From the NCBI RefSeq assembly GCF_026991475.1, contig NZ_JALXBK010000047.1, positions 62,001 through 126,000 of the forward strand: DNA of 64,000 nucleotides. The letters run 5' to 3'. The notes beneath the pieces were generated by a model that saw nothing but the letters and a program-made list of their open reading frames with translations, ran no database searches and was not told the DNA's origin. Source of the DNA: Sulfurimonas sp. (GTDB lineage Bacteria; Campylobacterota; Campylobacteria; Campylobacterales; Sulfurimonadaceae). Positions within the stretch are counted from its first letter, which is position 1; every line of letters starts with the position of its first letter. The translations under genes and the position numbers were made by a program. Below, in pieces: positions 56,111 to 63,723 of the stretch.

Positions 56111-56661
56111 TGTGCCGTAAGTTGTGTAAACTGCGCTACACTTCTAAAATATGGTGGAAACCTAAAATAGACATAAAATTGATGTGCATGACCAGGTTTT
56201 AAATTACGAGCAACAACAAACTTTTTTACAAGTGTCTGTGGCTTACTCTTATCAATTCCAAAACTACCTGTAAAAAAATCTAAAAATCCACTTGGCTTGT
56301 AAAAATTTCCACCTTTTACGTTCCCTGTAACATGCCCTTTATTTACTAATTTAATCTCAAGAGTAACCTTTCCAATAGGATACTTTCCTACATTTTTCAC
56401 TATGCCCGTGTAAGAAATACGTTCCAAACTCAGTAGCCTACTGTTCTTAAGATCATACAATTTTACATGTTTAGTATATTTATCTACCACAAAAATAGAA
56501 AAAACTGCCATAAAAACAGTAATAAGTGTCACTGTAAAAAGCATAGAATACATCATCTTTTGGTTTTTCTCTTTCATTGCGCGAATAATACCTATTATAA
56601 ACATCACAAAAATAACAATTAGCACCATATAGTGCCATACATTAAATGAACTCATCTGCAA
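56107..56661 (-). CDS. DUF2393 membrane protein, second copy
   Basis: A 184-residue protein with two N-terminal transmembrane helices (about 9-25 and 35-55) and a periplasmic beta-rich domain. It resembles the DUF2393 proteins of Campylobacter and Helicobacter, as does the upstream neighbour. Function unknown. It overlaps the neighbouring copy by 10 bases. Confidence 0.7.
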   Translation of the reverse strand: MQMSSFNVWHYMVLIVIFVMFIIGIIRAMKEKNQKMMYSMLFTVTLITVFMAVFSIFVVDKYTKHVKLYDLKNSRLLSLERISYTGIVKNVGKYPIGKVTLEIKLVNKGHVTGNVKGGNFYKPSGFLDFFTGSFGIDKSKPQTLVKKFVVARNLKPGHAHQFYVYFRFPPYFRSVAQFTQLTAH

Positions 56662-57164
56662 CTAGCTCCTAGAGTAAGATTGTACTCCTTAGAGTATCTA
56701 AAAGGCTCTACAAAGAGCTTAAATTCTCTTGTTGTACCTTTGGGTATGTTATGCAAAATAAGAGCGCTGCGTTTAAGCGGTTTTATTTTATAAATATAAT
56801 TTTTTAATCTGTTAGATGTAGATTTATAAACAGTAGCAACAACCTTACACTCTGTAAAATTAAACTTCGACTCATTACTAAGCGTTGCATGTACGACAAT
56901 GGCATCCACAAAGTTAAGCTTCTTTTGCGAAATAAGTTTTGTGGAGTTTTTAAAAAGGTATTTGTGTAGCTCAATATAACCTACAGTCGGACCTGCAATT
57001 AAAAAAGTGAAGCCTAGCAAAACAAAAAAAATAACAATGCCAAGCCTGTTTCGCAGTAAAATCGCAAGGATTATAAAGAGTAAAAAAAGAGTAAATGCAA
57101 CGCCAAAAAGTATGTAATCATAAATTAAAAGATGGTGTACAAAAGCGAGGATTTTCTCTTTCAT
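56652..57164 (-). CDS. DUF2393 membrane protein, first copy
   Basis: A 170-residue protein with two transmembrane helices near 12-35 and 42-65, then a periplasmic domain with ECKVVATVYKS. It is a paralogue in layout of the downstream gene. Function unknown; the tandem pair suggests a heteromeric or successive role. It lies 8 bases after hisIE. Confidence 0.7.
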   Translation of the reverse strand: MKEKILAFVHHLLIYDYILFGVAFTLFLLFIILAILLRNRLGIVIFFVLLGFTFLIAGPTVGYIELHKYLFKNSTKLISQKKLNFVDAIVVHATLSNESKFNFTECKVVATVYKSTSNRLKNYIYKIKPLKRSALILHNIPKGTTREFKLFVEPFRYSKEYNLTLGASCR

Positions 57165-57172
57165 ATAAGTCT

Positions 57173-57853
57173 CTAATCTTCTCTTGAGTTCTTCTCAGCA
57201 ATGCCACTCATATCAAATCTACGAGCAAGCTCTTGCTTAATTCTATCTGGTGAAATATTTTTTGAAGCAAGTGCGACAAGCATATGATAGGTCAAATCTG
57301 CAGCTTCATAGACCATTTCATGCTCATCATTATCTTTATGTGCAAAACAGTACTCACCAGCCTCTTCTACAACTTTTTTAAGTATAGTGTTTTCACCTTT
57401 ACTTAAAAGTTTTGCAGTCCATGAAGTTTTTGGATCTGCATTTTTACGCTCTTGAATCGTATGATAAAGCGTGTCTATAACCCCATAGGCCTCTTGTGTA
57501 TCTACCTCAACTTTAGTAGTGATGTCACCACTTTCAAGCTCTGTAAAGAAACATGATTTACGCCCAGTATGACACGCTACACCATTTTGTTTTACTTTAA
57601 TAAGTAGAGTATCATTATCACAATCAATAAAAAAAGATTTTATCTCTTGTGTATGTCCACTACTCTCACCCTTTTTCCAAATGCGTTGTTTACTTCTTGA
57701 AAAGTAGTGTGCAATTTTTGTTGTAAGTGAAAGTTCTAAGGCCTCTTTGTCCATATATGCCATCATTAAAACTTCATTCGAACCACTCTCCTGCACAATC
57801 ACAGGAAGAAGCTCTTGTTTATCCCAATCAACTCTATTTAATATCTCTTGCAT
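57173..57853 (-). CDS. hisIE: Bifunctional phosphoribosyl-AMP cyclohydrolase / phosphoribosyl-ATP pyrophosphatase
   Basis: A 226-residue two-domain enzyme for steps 2 and 3 of histidine synthesis. The HisI part has RIWKKGESSGHTQ and the metal-binding DCDNDTLLIKVKQNGVACHTGRKSCF. The HisE part holds LLSKGENTILKKVVEEAGEYCFA and the MVYEAADLTYHMLVAL helix. Gene order matches the common fused HisIE. It follows the SPFH gene by 2 bases. Confidence 0.96.
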   Translation of the reverse strand: MQEILNRVDWDKQELLPVIVQESGSNEVLMMAYMDKEALELSLTTKIAHYFSRSKQRIWKKGESSGHTQEIKSFFIDCDNDTLLIKVKQNGVACHTGRKSCFFTELESGDITTKVEVDTQEAYGVIDTLYHTIQERKNADPKTSWTAKLLSKGENTILKKVVEEAGEYCFAHKDNDEHEMVYEAADLTYHMLVALASKNISPDRIKQELARRFDMSGIAEKNSRED

Positions 57854-57855
57854 CT

Positions 57856-58974
57856 CTATTTAGCCGTTGTTCTTTGTTTTATATCTTTTGTATCTACCCA
57901 AATATTTGGAGTAGAACCACCAGGAGTTAAGAAGATTTTAGCATCTTTATTCACACGAAGAGCATCATTAAACTGACCTTGAACTTGCATCTGTTTAAGC
58001 TCAAGAAGTTTACTTGTTAATGATTTTGCAATAAGTAAGTTCGCTTTTGCCTGTGCATCTGCATTTATAGTAATGGCATCTGCCTTACCTTTTGCCTCAA
58101 TTCTTGCTTGATCAGCTACACCTTGTGCTTGTGCTGCTTTTTTAAGTGCCTCTTGTTTTGCTCGTTGCACATCTTGCTCTGCTTTTTGAACCTCTTGTTT
58201 TGCGATCTGAACTCTTTCTATTTGGTCTTTTACTTTTGCAGGTAAAATAATATCACGAAGTTGAACTGATTGTAAAATAACAGGAGTATTTTTTAGACTT
58301 GCAATATTTTTTCTCAAACCTGCTTCAATCTCTGCTGCAATCTTATCACGGATCATAGGAAGAGATTCTGCATCATACTGACCAATAACATTACGAACAA
58401 CATCACGCACAACTGGATTTATAATTTTATCTTCCCAGCTAAAACCCCAGTTTGAAATCGTCTGTGCAGCAAACTGTGCATTTAATCTATACTGTACTGT
58501 TAATTCAATAGAAACAGGAAGCCCACGCTTATCAAGCACAGTAACAGCAGGTTTAGAAACAATTCCTGACTCTCGCCCTGAATTTACCTCTATATGTGAA
58601 GCATAGTTGATTATACGAACTTTTGTATCTACTCTATAAACTTTTTGAATCACAGGAATAATAAAATGCAATCCTGGCAGAAGTGCCTGCTCTTGATACC
58701 TACCATTTGTACTTAAAATCCCACGCTCACCCTCTTGTACAATAGTAAAAGGTTTAGCAAGTAGTAATACAAGAATAATACCAATGATTACATATATAGC
58801 AGCAGCTTTGCCTCCACCAAAATTAAAGTCTAAATTTGGCATTTGCGGCCCTTTAGGTCCGTTACCATTGCCACCACTAGAGTTTGACTGCTTATTAAAA
58901 CCGCCTCCCTCACTCTTCTTTTTATTAAAGTAATCGTTCATATCTGAAGCCATAAGTATATTCTCTTCTTTCAT
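57856..58974 (-). CDS. SPFH/prohibitin-family membrane protein
   Basis: A 372-residue protein. A Gly/Asn-rich N-terminal part precedes one transmembrane helix (about 55-73) and the SPFH domain starting with VQEGERGILSTNGRY. Residues about 265-330 are Ala/Gln/Glu-rich and helical, as in HflK/HflC/prohibitins. It would form large membrane rings and may control a protease such as FtsH. The prohibitin-type gene next to ilvE is also the arrangement in Campylobacter. The ATG at 58974 has TAGGA 6 bases before it. Confidence 0.85.
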   Translation of the reverse strand: MKEENILMASDMNDYFNKKKSEGGGFNKQSNSSGGNGNGPKGPQMPNLDFNFGGGKAAAIYVIIGIILVLLLAKPFTIVQEGERGILSTNGRYQEQALLPGLHFIIPVIQKVYRVDTKVRIINYASHIEVNSGRESGIVSKPAVTVLDKRGLPVSIELTVQYRLNAQFAAQTISNWGFSWEDKIINPVVRDVVRNVIGQYDAESLPMIRDKIAAEIEAGLRKNIASLKNTPVILQSVQLRDIILPAKVKDQIERVQIAKQEVQKAEQDVQRAKQEALKKAAQAQGVADQARIEAKGKADAITINADAQAKANLLIAKSLTSKLLELKQMQVQGQFNDALRVNKDAKIFLTPGGSTPNIWVDTKDIKQRTTAK

Positions 58975-58986
58975 TTAAGTTCCTAG

Positions 58987-59913
58987 TTACACAGCATCAA
59001 CATATGTTAAGTAGTGCTCATATTTTTTATTTCTACCAAAAACAATATCAAAGTATTCACTTTGAATAATTGCTGTAATTTCACCACGTGAGCCACAACC
59101 AATCTCTCTTGCATCAACAAGAGCAATAGGTGTAATCTCAGCAGCAGTTCCCGTTAAGAATGCCTCATCTGCAACATAAACCTCTTCTCTTGTAATCCTA
59201 CGACGAGTTACTTTATAACCCATATCTGTAGCCATTTCAATAACCATTTTTTGTGTAATTGATGCAAGAGCATTATCACTTGGAGGTGTAATTATCTCAC
59301 CATCTTTTATCATAAAAAATGAAGCGCCACTTGCTTCTGCAACATAACCTTGATCATCAAGCAGAAGTGCTTCATCATAACCAGCATCTATTGCTTCATA
59401 TTTTGCCATTTGAGAGTTTAAGTAGTTTGCCGTAGCCTTTGCTTTGCCCATATTTGAAGTATTTGCAGGTCTTGTCATAGAGACAATTTTTAGTCTAATT
59501 CCTTTACGCATTCCCTCTTCACCAAGGTAAGCACCCCACTCCCATGCCGCTACTGCAGTCTCAACAGGTGCATCTTTATGGTAAAGTCCCATAACACCAT
59601 ACCCTAAAAATGAAAAAGGACGAAGATATACATTGTCACCTGTAAATTCATTTTTACGAACAAGCTCAATTTGTGCAAGATTTAACTCTTCTACACTATA
59701 AGGAATATTAATCATAGTCATTTTAGCTGATTCTTTCAGGCGTTTCGTATGATCATTCAAACGAAAAATCGCATATCCTCTATCTGTTTTATATGCCTTA
59801 GTTCCCTCAATAACACCATTTCCATAATGAATTGTATGTGTTAGTACATGTACTTTAGCATCTTCCCATGCAACAAATTTTCCATTCATCCAAATATATT
59901 TGGCTGCGTCCAT
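58987..59913 (-). CDS. ilvE: Branched-chain amino acid aminotransferase
   Basis: A 308-residue class IV PLP enzyme. It has ANTSNMGKAKATANYLNSQMAKYEA with the PLP-binding Lys region, YDEALLLDDQGYVAEASGAS, and the C-terminal FLTGTAAEITPI. It makes leucine, isoleucine and valine from their keto acids. It is divergent from the first desaturase and upstream of the SPFH gene. Confidence 0.95.
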   Translation of the reverse strand: MDAAKYIWMNGKFVAWEDAKVHVLTHTIHYGNGVIEGTKAYKTDRGYAIFRLNDHTKRLKESAKMTMINIPYSVEELNLAQIELVRKNEFTGDNVYLRPFSFLGYGVMGLYHKDAPVETAVAAWEWGAYLGEEGMRKGIRLKIVSMTRPANTSNMGKAKATANYLNSQMAKYEAIDAGYDEALLLDDQGYVAEASGASFFMIKDGEIITPPSDNALASITQKMVIEMATDMGYKVTRRRITREEVYVADEAFLTGTAAEITPIALVDAREIGCGSRGEITAIIQSEYFDIVFGRNKKYEHYLTYVDAV

Positions 59914-60031
59914 AAAAATTCTCCAGTTATTATAATAATTGCTATTTTATCCAAAATGATATTTATATTGTATTAACTATTAAGTAAAAACTCATTATAA
60001 TTCTCTTTAATAATAAATATTAGGAAAACAT

Positions 60032-61195
60032 GTGAGTCAATACGCAAACTACAAAGAGATAGACCAAGCACAACTGCAAAAAGATATAGATGATATTAAG
60101 AAAACACTTAAAGTAGGACAAAAAGATTTTGAACATCTTTTGAAGTTAGAGAAATGGGGGAGATTTGCAACTATTTTAGGATTTATACTTATTGCAGCAG
60201 TCACAATATTCAGTAGTTATAATTCAGGTATTTCACTTTTTGATTTTTGGTTTTTTGGAACTTTTGGTGCATTTTTAATTGGGATTGGGAATGTCGCACG
60301 CTGGTCAAATGTAACACATCCAATACTCCATGGTGCTTATGATAAAGTACCAAATATTCCTCACAGATACACTAAAGCTGGATTTGCAGCAGGAAATCGC
60401 AGATATATTGATTGGCTTGACTGGATAACACCTGATGCTTGGGCATATGAGCATAACATAATGCATCACTACCATTTAGGAGAACTAGACGACCCTGATA
60501 ATGTTGAAAAAAATCTTGAATGGCTCCATAAAGCTAAAGTTCCTATGTGGATGAAGTATGCAGTTGTTTATTTATTTGCAGGTATGTGGAAACTCGCATA
60601 CTATGCTCCAAATACACAAAGAATTTTAGCAAACAAAGAGAATAAAACTATGAATGATCCACGAAGTCAAAAGTATGACTTCTCTCCTTTTACTAAAAAA
60701 GGACGTGAACTTTGGACACAGTATCTTCTACCTTATGGAGTTTTTCAATTTATCTTTTTACCACTACTATTTTTACCATTTGGATGGGGTGCAGTTGGTA
60801 CTGCGTTTGGCTTTTTAGTACTTGGTGAACTTTTTGCGAATTTACACTCATTTTTGGTCATTGTTCCAAATCATTCAGCAGAAGATATTTACCAATTTTC
60901 AACACCGCATAAAACGCAAGGAGAGTACTATCTGCGTCAAATTATGGGAAGTGTGAATTACAACACTGGTACAGATATGATAGACTTTTTACATGGATTT
61001 TTAAACTACCAAGTTGAGCATCATCTTTTTCCAAATATGCCGCACTCATTCTACCAAGATATGCAGCCAATAGTAAAAGATATATGTAAAAAGCATAATT
61101 TGGAGTATAGACAAGAGTCTGTTTGGAAGAGATTTTTTATGACTATTGAACTAATGGTTGGAAACACAAAAGTCTTACGAGTCGAAGGGGTTTAG
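60032..61195 (+). CDS. Fatty acid desaturase family protein
   Basis: A 387-residue membrane di-iron enzyme, GTG start preceded by TTAGGA (the ATG two bases earlier is followed by a stop). His boxes: HPILH, HNIMHHYH and VEHHLFPNMPH, the third being QxxHH. About four transmembrane helices. It would insert double bonds in acyl lipids, a way to keep membranes fluid in the cold. Stop overlaps the convergent second desaturase by 4 bases. Confidence 0.87.
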   Translation: MSQYANYKEIDQAQLQKDIDDIKKTLKVGQKDFEHLLKLEKWGRFATILGFILIAAVTIFSSYNSGISLFDFWFFGTFGAFLIGIGNVARWSNVTHPILHGAYDKVPNIPHRYTKAGFAAGNRRYIDWLDWITPDAWAYEHNIMHHYHLGELDDPDNVEKNLEWLHKAKVPMWMKYAVVYLFAGMWKLAYYAPNTQRILANKENKTMNDPRSQKYDFSPFTKKGRELWTQYLLPYGVFQFIFLPLLFLPFGWGAVGTAFGFLVLGELFANLHSFLVIVPNHSAEDIYQFSTPHKTQGEYYLRQIMGSVNYNTGTDMIDFLHGFLNYQVEHHLFPNMPHSFYQDMQPIVKDICKKHNLEYRQESVWKRFFMTIELMVGNTKVLRVEGV

Positions 61196-62169
61196 TACTT
61201 CTTCAACTCACTGTTTATCTGCACATACGCCTCTAAAATTCCCGTCTCAAAATAATCAATATTGTATTTTTTTGCAAACTCTTTTGTAATCTTTTGTACT
61301 TTTAAAAGATTAAATCGTGGTGCTTTTGGAAAGAGATGATGTTCTATTTGAGTGTTGAGTCCTCCATAAAACCAGTGTACAATCATACCACCACGTAAAG
61401 AACGTGAACCTCGCATCTGCAACTCCATCCATGAGAGCTTACTGCCTACTTCATTATCAAAAACTTCACATCCTAAATGATTGGTAATAAACCCAAACGC
61501 AAGCCATGGAGAGAGTGTAAAATTCAGCGTCAATGCGACAATAATAGCCTCACTTAAAGGCAGAAAATAAAATACAGGTCCCCAAATAAGTGGCCAATGT
61601 AGCAGCATTAAAGAAAACTCTCCCCATTTTTTACGCTTAATTACAAAATTATATGACTGTGCAACAAACGCAGGATACATAAAAAACATGGCACCCCAAA
61701 AAACCAAATACTTTGTTTTTTTCAGCCAAGCTTTATTACCTTTTTTATGTGTAAAAGCACCATCCATTGCATTTATATCTACATCTTTTTCGATAATATT
61801 ACACCAAGTATGGTGATTGACATTATGTTTAAAATCCCACCAAGAAGAGGAGTTACTTAAAATGATTGCAGAAAAAGGATAACTCAGTTTAAAAGAGAGT
61901 GCTTTGTCTTTAAAATATTGTCTATGAAGAATATCGTGAGAAACAAAAACAGCGCGTGTAAAAACCAGACTCATAAAGAGACCTAAAAGAATACTTTTGT
62001 ACGGATAGGCAATATTGATTGCATTCCAATGAAACAACGCATAATAGATAAATGCCATACTTATAATGATAGCAAGCATCTCAACACTACCTCGAATAGG
62101 AACTCTATTTAAAAGCCCAGCCTCTCGTACCTCTTGTTTTAACTCTTCAAACATCTCTTTAGACATCAC
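61192..62169 (-). CDS. Fatty acid desaturase family protein, second gene
   Basis: A 325-residue membrane di-iron enzyme, distinct from the first. His boxes are HDILHR, HNVNHHTW and QIEHHLFPKAPRF. Four or five hydrophobic helices. The pair is tail to tail, with stop codons overlapping by four bases. Regiospecificity is unknown. Confidence 0.88.
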   Translation of the reverse strand: MMSKEMFEELKQEVREAGLLNRVPIRGSVEMLAIIISMAFIYYALFHWNAINIAYPYKSILLGLFMSLVFTRAVFVSHDILHRQYFKDKALSFKLSYPFSAIILSNSSSWWDFKHNVNHHTWCNIIEKDVDINAMDGAFTHKKGNKAWLKKTKYLVFWGAMFFMYPAFVAQSYNFVIKRKKWGEFSLMLLHWPLIWGPVFYFLPLSEAIIVALTLNFTLSPWLAFGFITNHLGCEVFDNEVGSKLSWMELQMRGSRSLRGGMIVHWFYGGLNTQIEHHLFPKAPRFNLLKVQKITKEFAKKYNIDYFETGILEAYVQINSELKKY

Positions 62170-62243
62170 TCAATCCCCCATATTTCGAATAAGGAGTTAT
62201 AATAACTTTAATTTGCTGAAATAATAGAATAAAAGATGAAAGA

Positions 62244-62309
62244 AGAGTGGCAAAGCTAAAAAGCTTCACACTCTATAAGGAGAAAATGAAATTTGAAATT
62301 TGTTTATAA
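62244..62309 (+). other. Hairpin followed by a seven-codon ORF with a perfect ribosome-binding sequence
   Basis: AGAGTG (62244-62249) pairs with CACTCT (62269-62274), with an inner AAGCT/AGCTT pair around a four-base loop. Immediately after it comes AAGGAGAAA and ATG at 62286, giving MKFEICL then TAA at 62309. No gene follows on this strand before pstS at 63724, so it could be a leader or the remnant of a lost gene, or chance. Confidence 0.25.
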
Positions 62310-62310
62310 T

Positions 62311-62334
62311 AAATAGATTTTTAGAAATCTATTT
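62311..62334. terminator. Perfect 10-bp hairpin over the porin stop codon
   Basis: AAATAGATTT at 62311-62320 and AAATCTATTT at 62325-62334 pair completely around a four-base loop that contains the TAA of the porin gene. The stem is nearly all A/T and no T-tract follows on the minus strand, so it is at best a weak terminator or a 3'-end stabiliser. Confidence 0.4.
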
Positions 62335-63505
62335 GAGTTGTTAGCATATATGCTGTACTTTTAGGAGTTGCTGTTCCCGCTTTATGTTCATTGTCATTTA
62401 CTGTAACATTTGCTACCCACTCAACATTACGGTTTTGTTTCCAAGCTATACCACCAATATAAGTGTTTTTAGCATATTTTTTTGCACCACTTACTACATC
62501 TGGTGTCCATTTATCTGCTCTTGCAAATGCTTTGTATTGATGTTCTTCACCTATACGACCTTCAACGTTGAAAGAGTAACCATCACCAGAACCTTTAGAG
62601 ACTGCACCTGTAGCAGATGAATTAGTTGATGTATCTGTAGATGTAACATATTGACCAGAAATCAAGAATGCAGGCATATTATACACTGTGTGAAAACCAT
62701 AAAAATCTAAATCATCATATTTATTTGTTACACTGTTTAAAGAGTGTTTTTGATTTAACTGACCAAAGAATGAGGCATCAAGATAAGTGTTTTTGTCAGG
62801 ATGACCTTTTGTTCCAAGTAGGTGACCTGTAAATCTCCATTCTAAACTCATACCATTTGATGTTTGTGCAGAGTGATACCCTTCACCATTAAAAACACCA
62901 TAATCAGCATCAAAGTATTTTGTTCTTGTTTTTGCCATTACACCAAAGTCAGCTGAACTTGAAATATGTGCAGAATTTCCATTTTCAATCAAAATTTCAG
63001 AGGTACTTCTGTACAGCCAAGAGTTATGCTCTTCATAATCATGCCAAGGACGATGTGCCAAACCAATTTCTAAACTTGTTGCTGTTACAACATCATGTAA
63101 ATTTAAGTAAGCATATTTTGCACGAACAATCATACTACCATTTGTATTTGCAGTTGTACTTTTTTCTCTTGTTAAATCCATTGTAATACGATAGTAAGAT
63201 TTAGGATCATCTAATAAATATGCTTTTAATTGAAAATATCCACGACGAACTTCAAAATCTTGAGTATCTTGTGTTGCAGAATTTGCATAATCAGTATATT
63301 TATACCCAATAAATGCTTGTCCATCAAATTTCAATTTATCTGCATGAGAAAAAACTGAAGTAGGAGTTTTAATCAATGTTCTGCCTTCAGCAGCTTGAGT
63401 AAATACTTGCCCATTAGCATCTTGATATAATTTTAATGCACCTGCGTTTGCAGCAACTGAACCTAGAGTTAAAGCAGCTAAAGCTGATAAAACGATTTTT
63501 TTCAT
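62321..63505 (-). CDS. Outer-membrane porin, probably phosphate-responsive
   Basis: A 394-residue beta-barrel with a signal peptide cleaved near residue 22 (ANAGALKLY). FEVRRGYFQLKAYLLDDPKSYYRITMDLTRE resembles porins of the OprP-like group, and the chain ends in Phe (TTQIDF). It is divergent from pstS and both genes have the same tandem-repeat site upstream, so it may admit phosphate. No copy of the paired site exists upstream of the other porin in this window by eye. Confidence 0.8.
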   Translation of the reverse strand: MKKIVLSALAALTLGSVAANAGALKLYQDANGQVFTQAAEGRTLIKTPTSVFSHADKLKFDGQAFIGYKYTDYANSATQDTQDFEVRRGYFQLKAYLLDDPKSYYRITMDLTREKSTTANTNGSMIVRAKYAYLNLHDVVTATSLEIGLAHRPWHDYEEHNSWLYRSTSEILIENGNSAHISSSADFGVMAKTRTKYFDADYGVFNGEGYHSAQTSNGMSLEWRFTGHLLGTKGHPDKNTYLDASFFGQLNQKHSLNSVTNKYDDLDFYGFHTVYNMPAFLISGQYVTSTDTSTNSSATGAVSKGSGDGYSFNVEGRIGEEHQYKAFARADKWTPDVVSGAKKYAKNTYIGGIAWKQNRNVEWVANVTVNDNEHKAGTATPKSTAYMLTTQIDF

Positions 63506-63550
63506 TTTTGTAATTTCCTTGTTTGTTTTGATGCTCGAAGTCTATTACAG

Positions 63551-63575
63551 TTTGGTTACGAAAAGATTACGAAAC
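63551..63575 (-). promoter_or_regulatory. Pho-box-like tandem repeat upstream of the porin
   Basis: On the minus strand the site reads CGTAATCTTTTCGTAACC followed by AAA; GTAA recurs at an 11-base period. It matches the site upstream of pstS at 18 of 21 aligned positions and points toward the porin gene, 45-70 bases before the ATG. An OmpR/PhoB-type regulator is inferred. Confidence 0.55.
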
Positions 63576-63658
63576 AAAATAGACTCTTTTAAACGCAGCA
63601 GGAGTATTCTATATATAATAGAAAATTTAATTTACAAAAATAGTCCTACGAAGATATA

Positions 63659-63682
63659 TTTGTAATCTCTTTGTAACCAAAG
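63659..63682 (+). promoter_or_regulatory. Pho-box-like tandem repeat upstream of pstS
   Basis: The site TGTAATCTCTTTGTAACC followed by AAA has GTAA recurring at an 11-base period and is oriented toward pstS, 41 bases from the ATG. It shares 18 of 21 bases with the site for the divergent porin. Confidence 0.55.
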
Positions 63683-63723
63683 TATCTTATACTTTCACAA
63701 CTTAAATTTAAAAGGTGTAATAA

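Larger units (their letters stand above)
1123..63598. repeat. Family of 48 AAACGCAG octamers (candidate genome-wide recognition signal)
   Basis: Start positions of AAACGCAG on the plus strand: 4402, 4944, 5951, 6317, 6733, 7503, 10180, 14136, 14340, 15243, 18653, 19696, 20503, 26902, 28750, 31062, 39788, 40771, 41879, 42254, 43969, 44091, 44866, 52459, 54134, 61666, 63591. On the minus strand (seen as CTGCGTTT): 1123, 9197, 11041, 11733, 12120, 12921, 14116, 15354, 17434, 24848, 27720, 29589, 32218, 42463, 43479, 44000, 52181, 53565, 56767, 60801, 63442. The base before is T or C in 44 of 48, and the base after is C in 28 of 48. Counts are by eye and may miss a few. Confidence 0.85.

Noticed and set aside
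62286..62309. MKFEICL as an attenuator peptide for a downstream operon
   Set aside because: No plus-strand gene follows for more than 1.4 kb, and the porin lies on the other strand. Kept only as a low-confidence feature.
1123..63598. The octamer as a Chi or KOPS site
   Set aside because: Chi and KOPS copies are usually enriched on one strand in each replichore. Here the two strands carry 27 and 21 copies in one 64-kb segment, close to balance. Not excluded without the whole genome.
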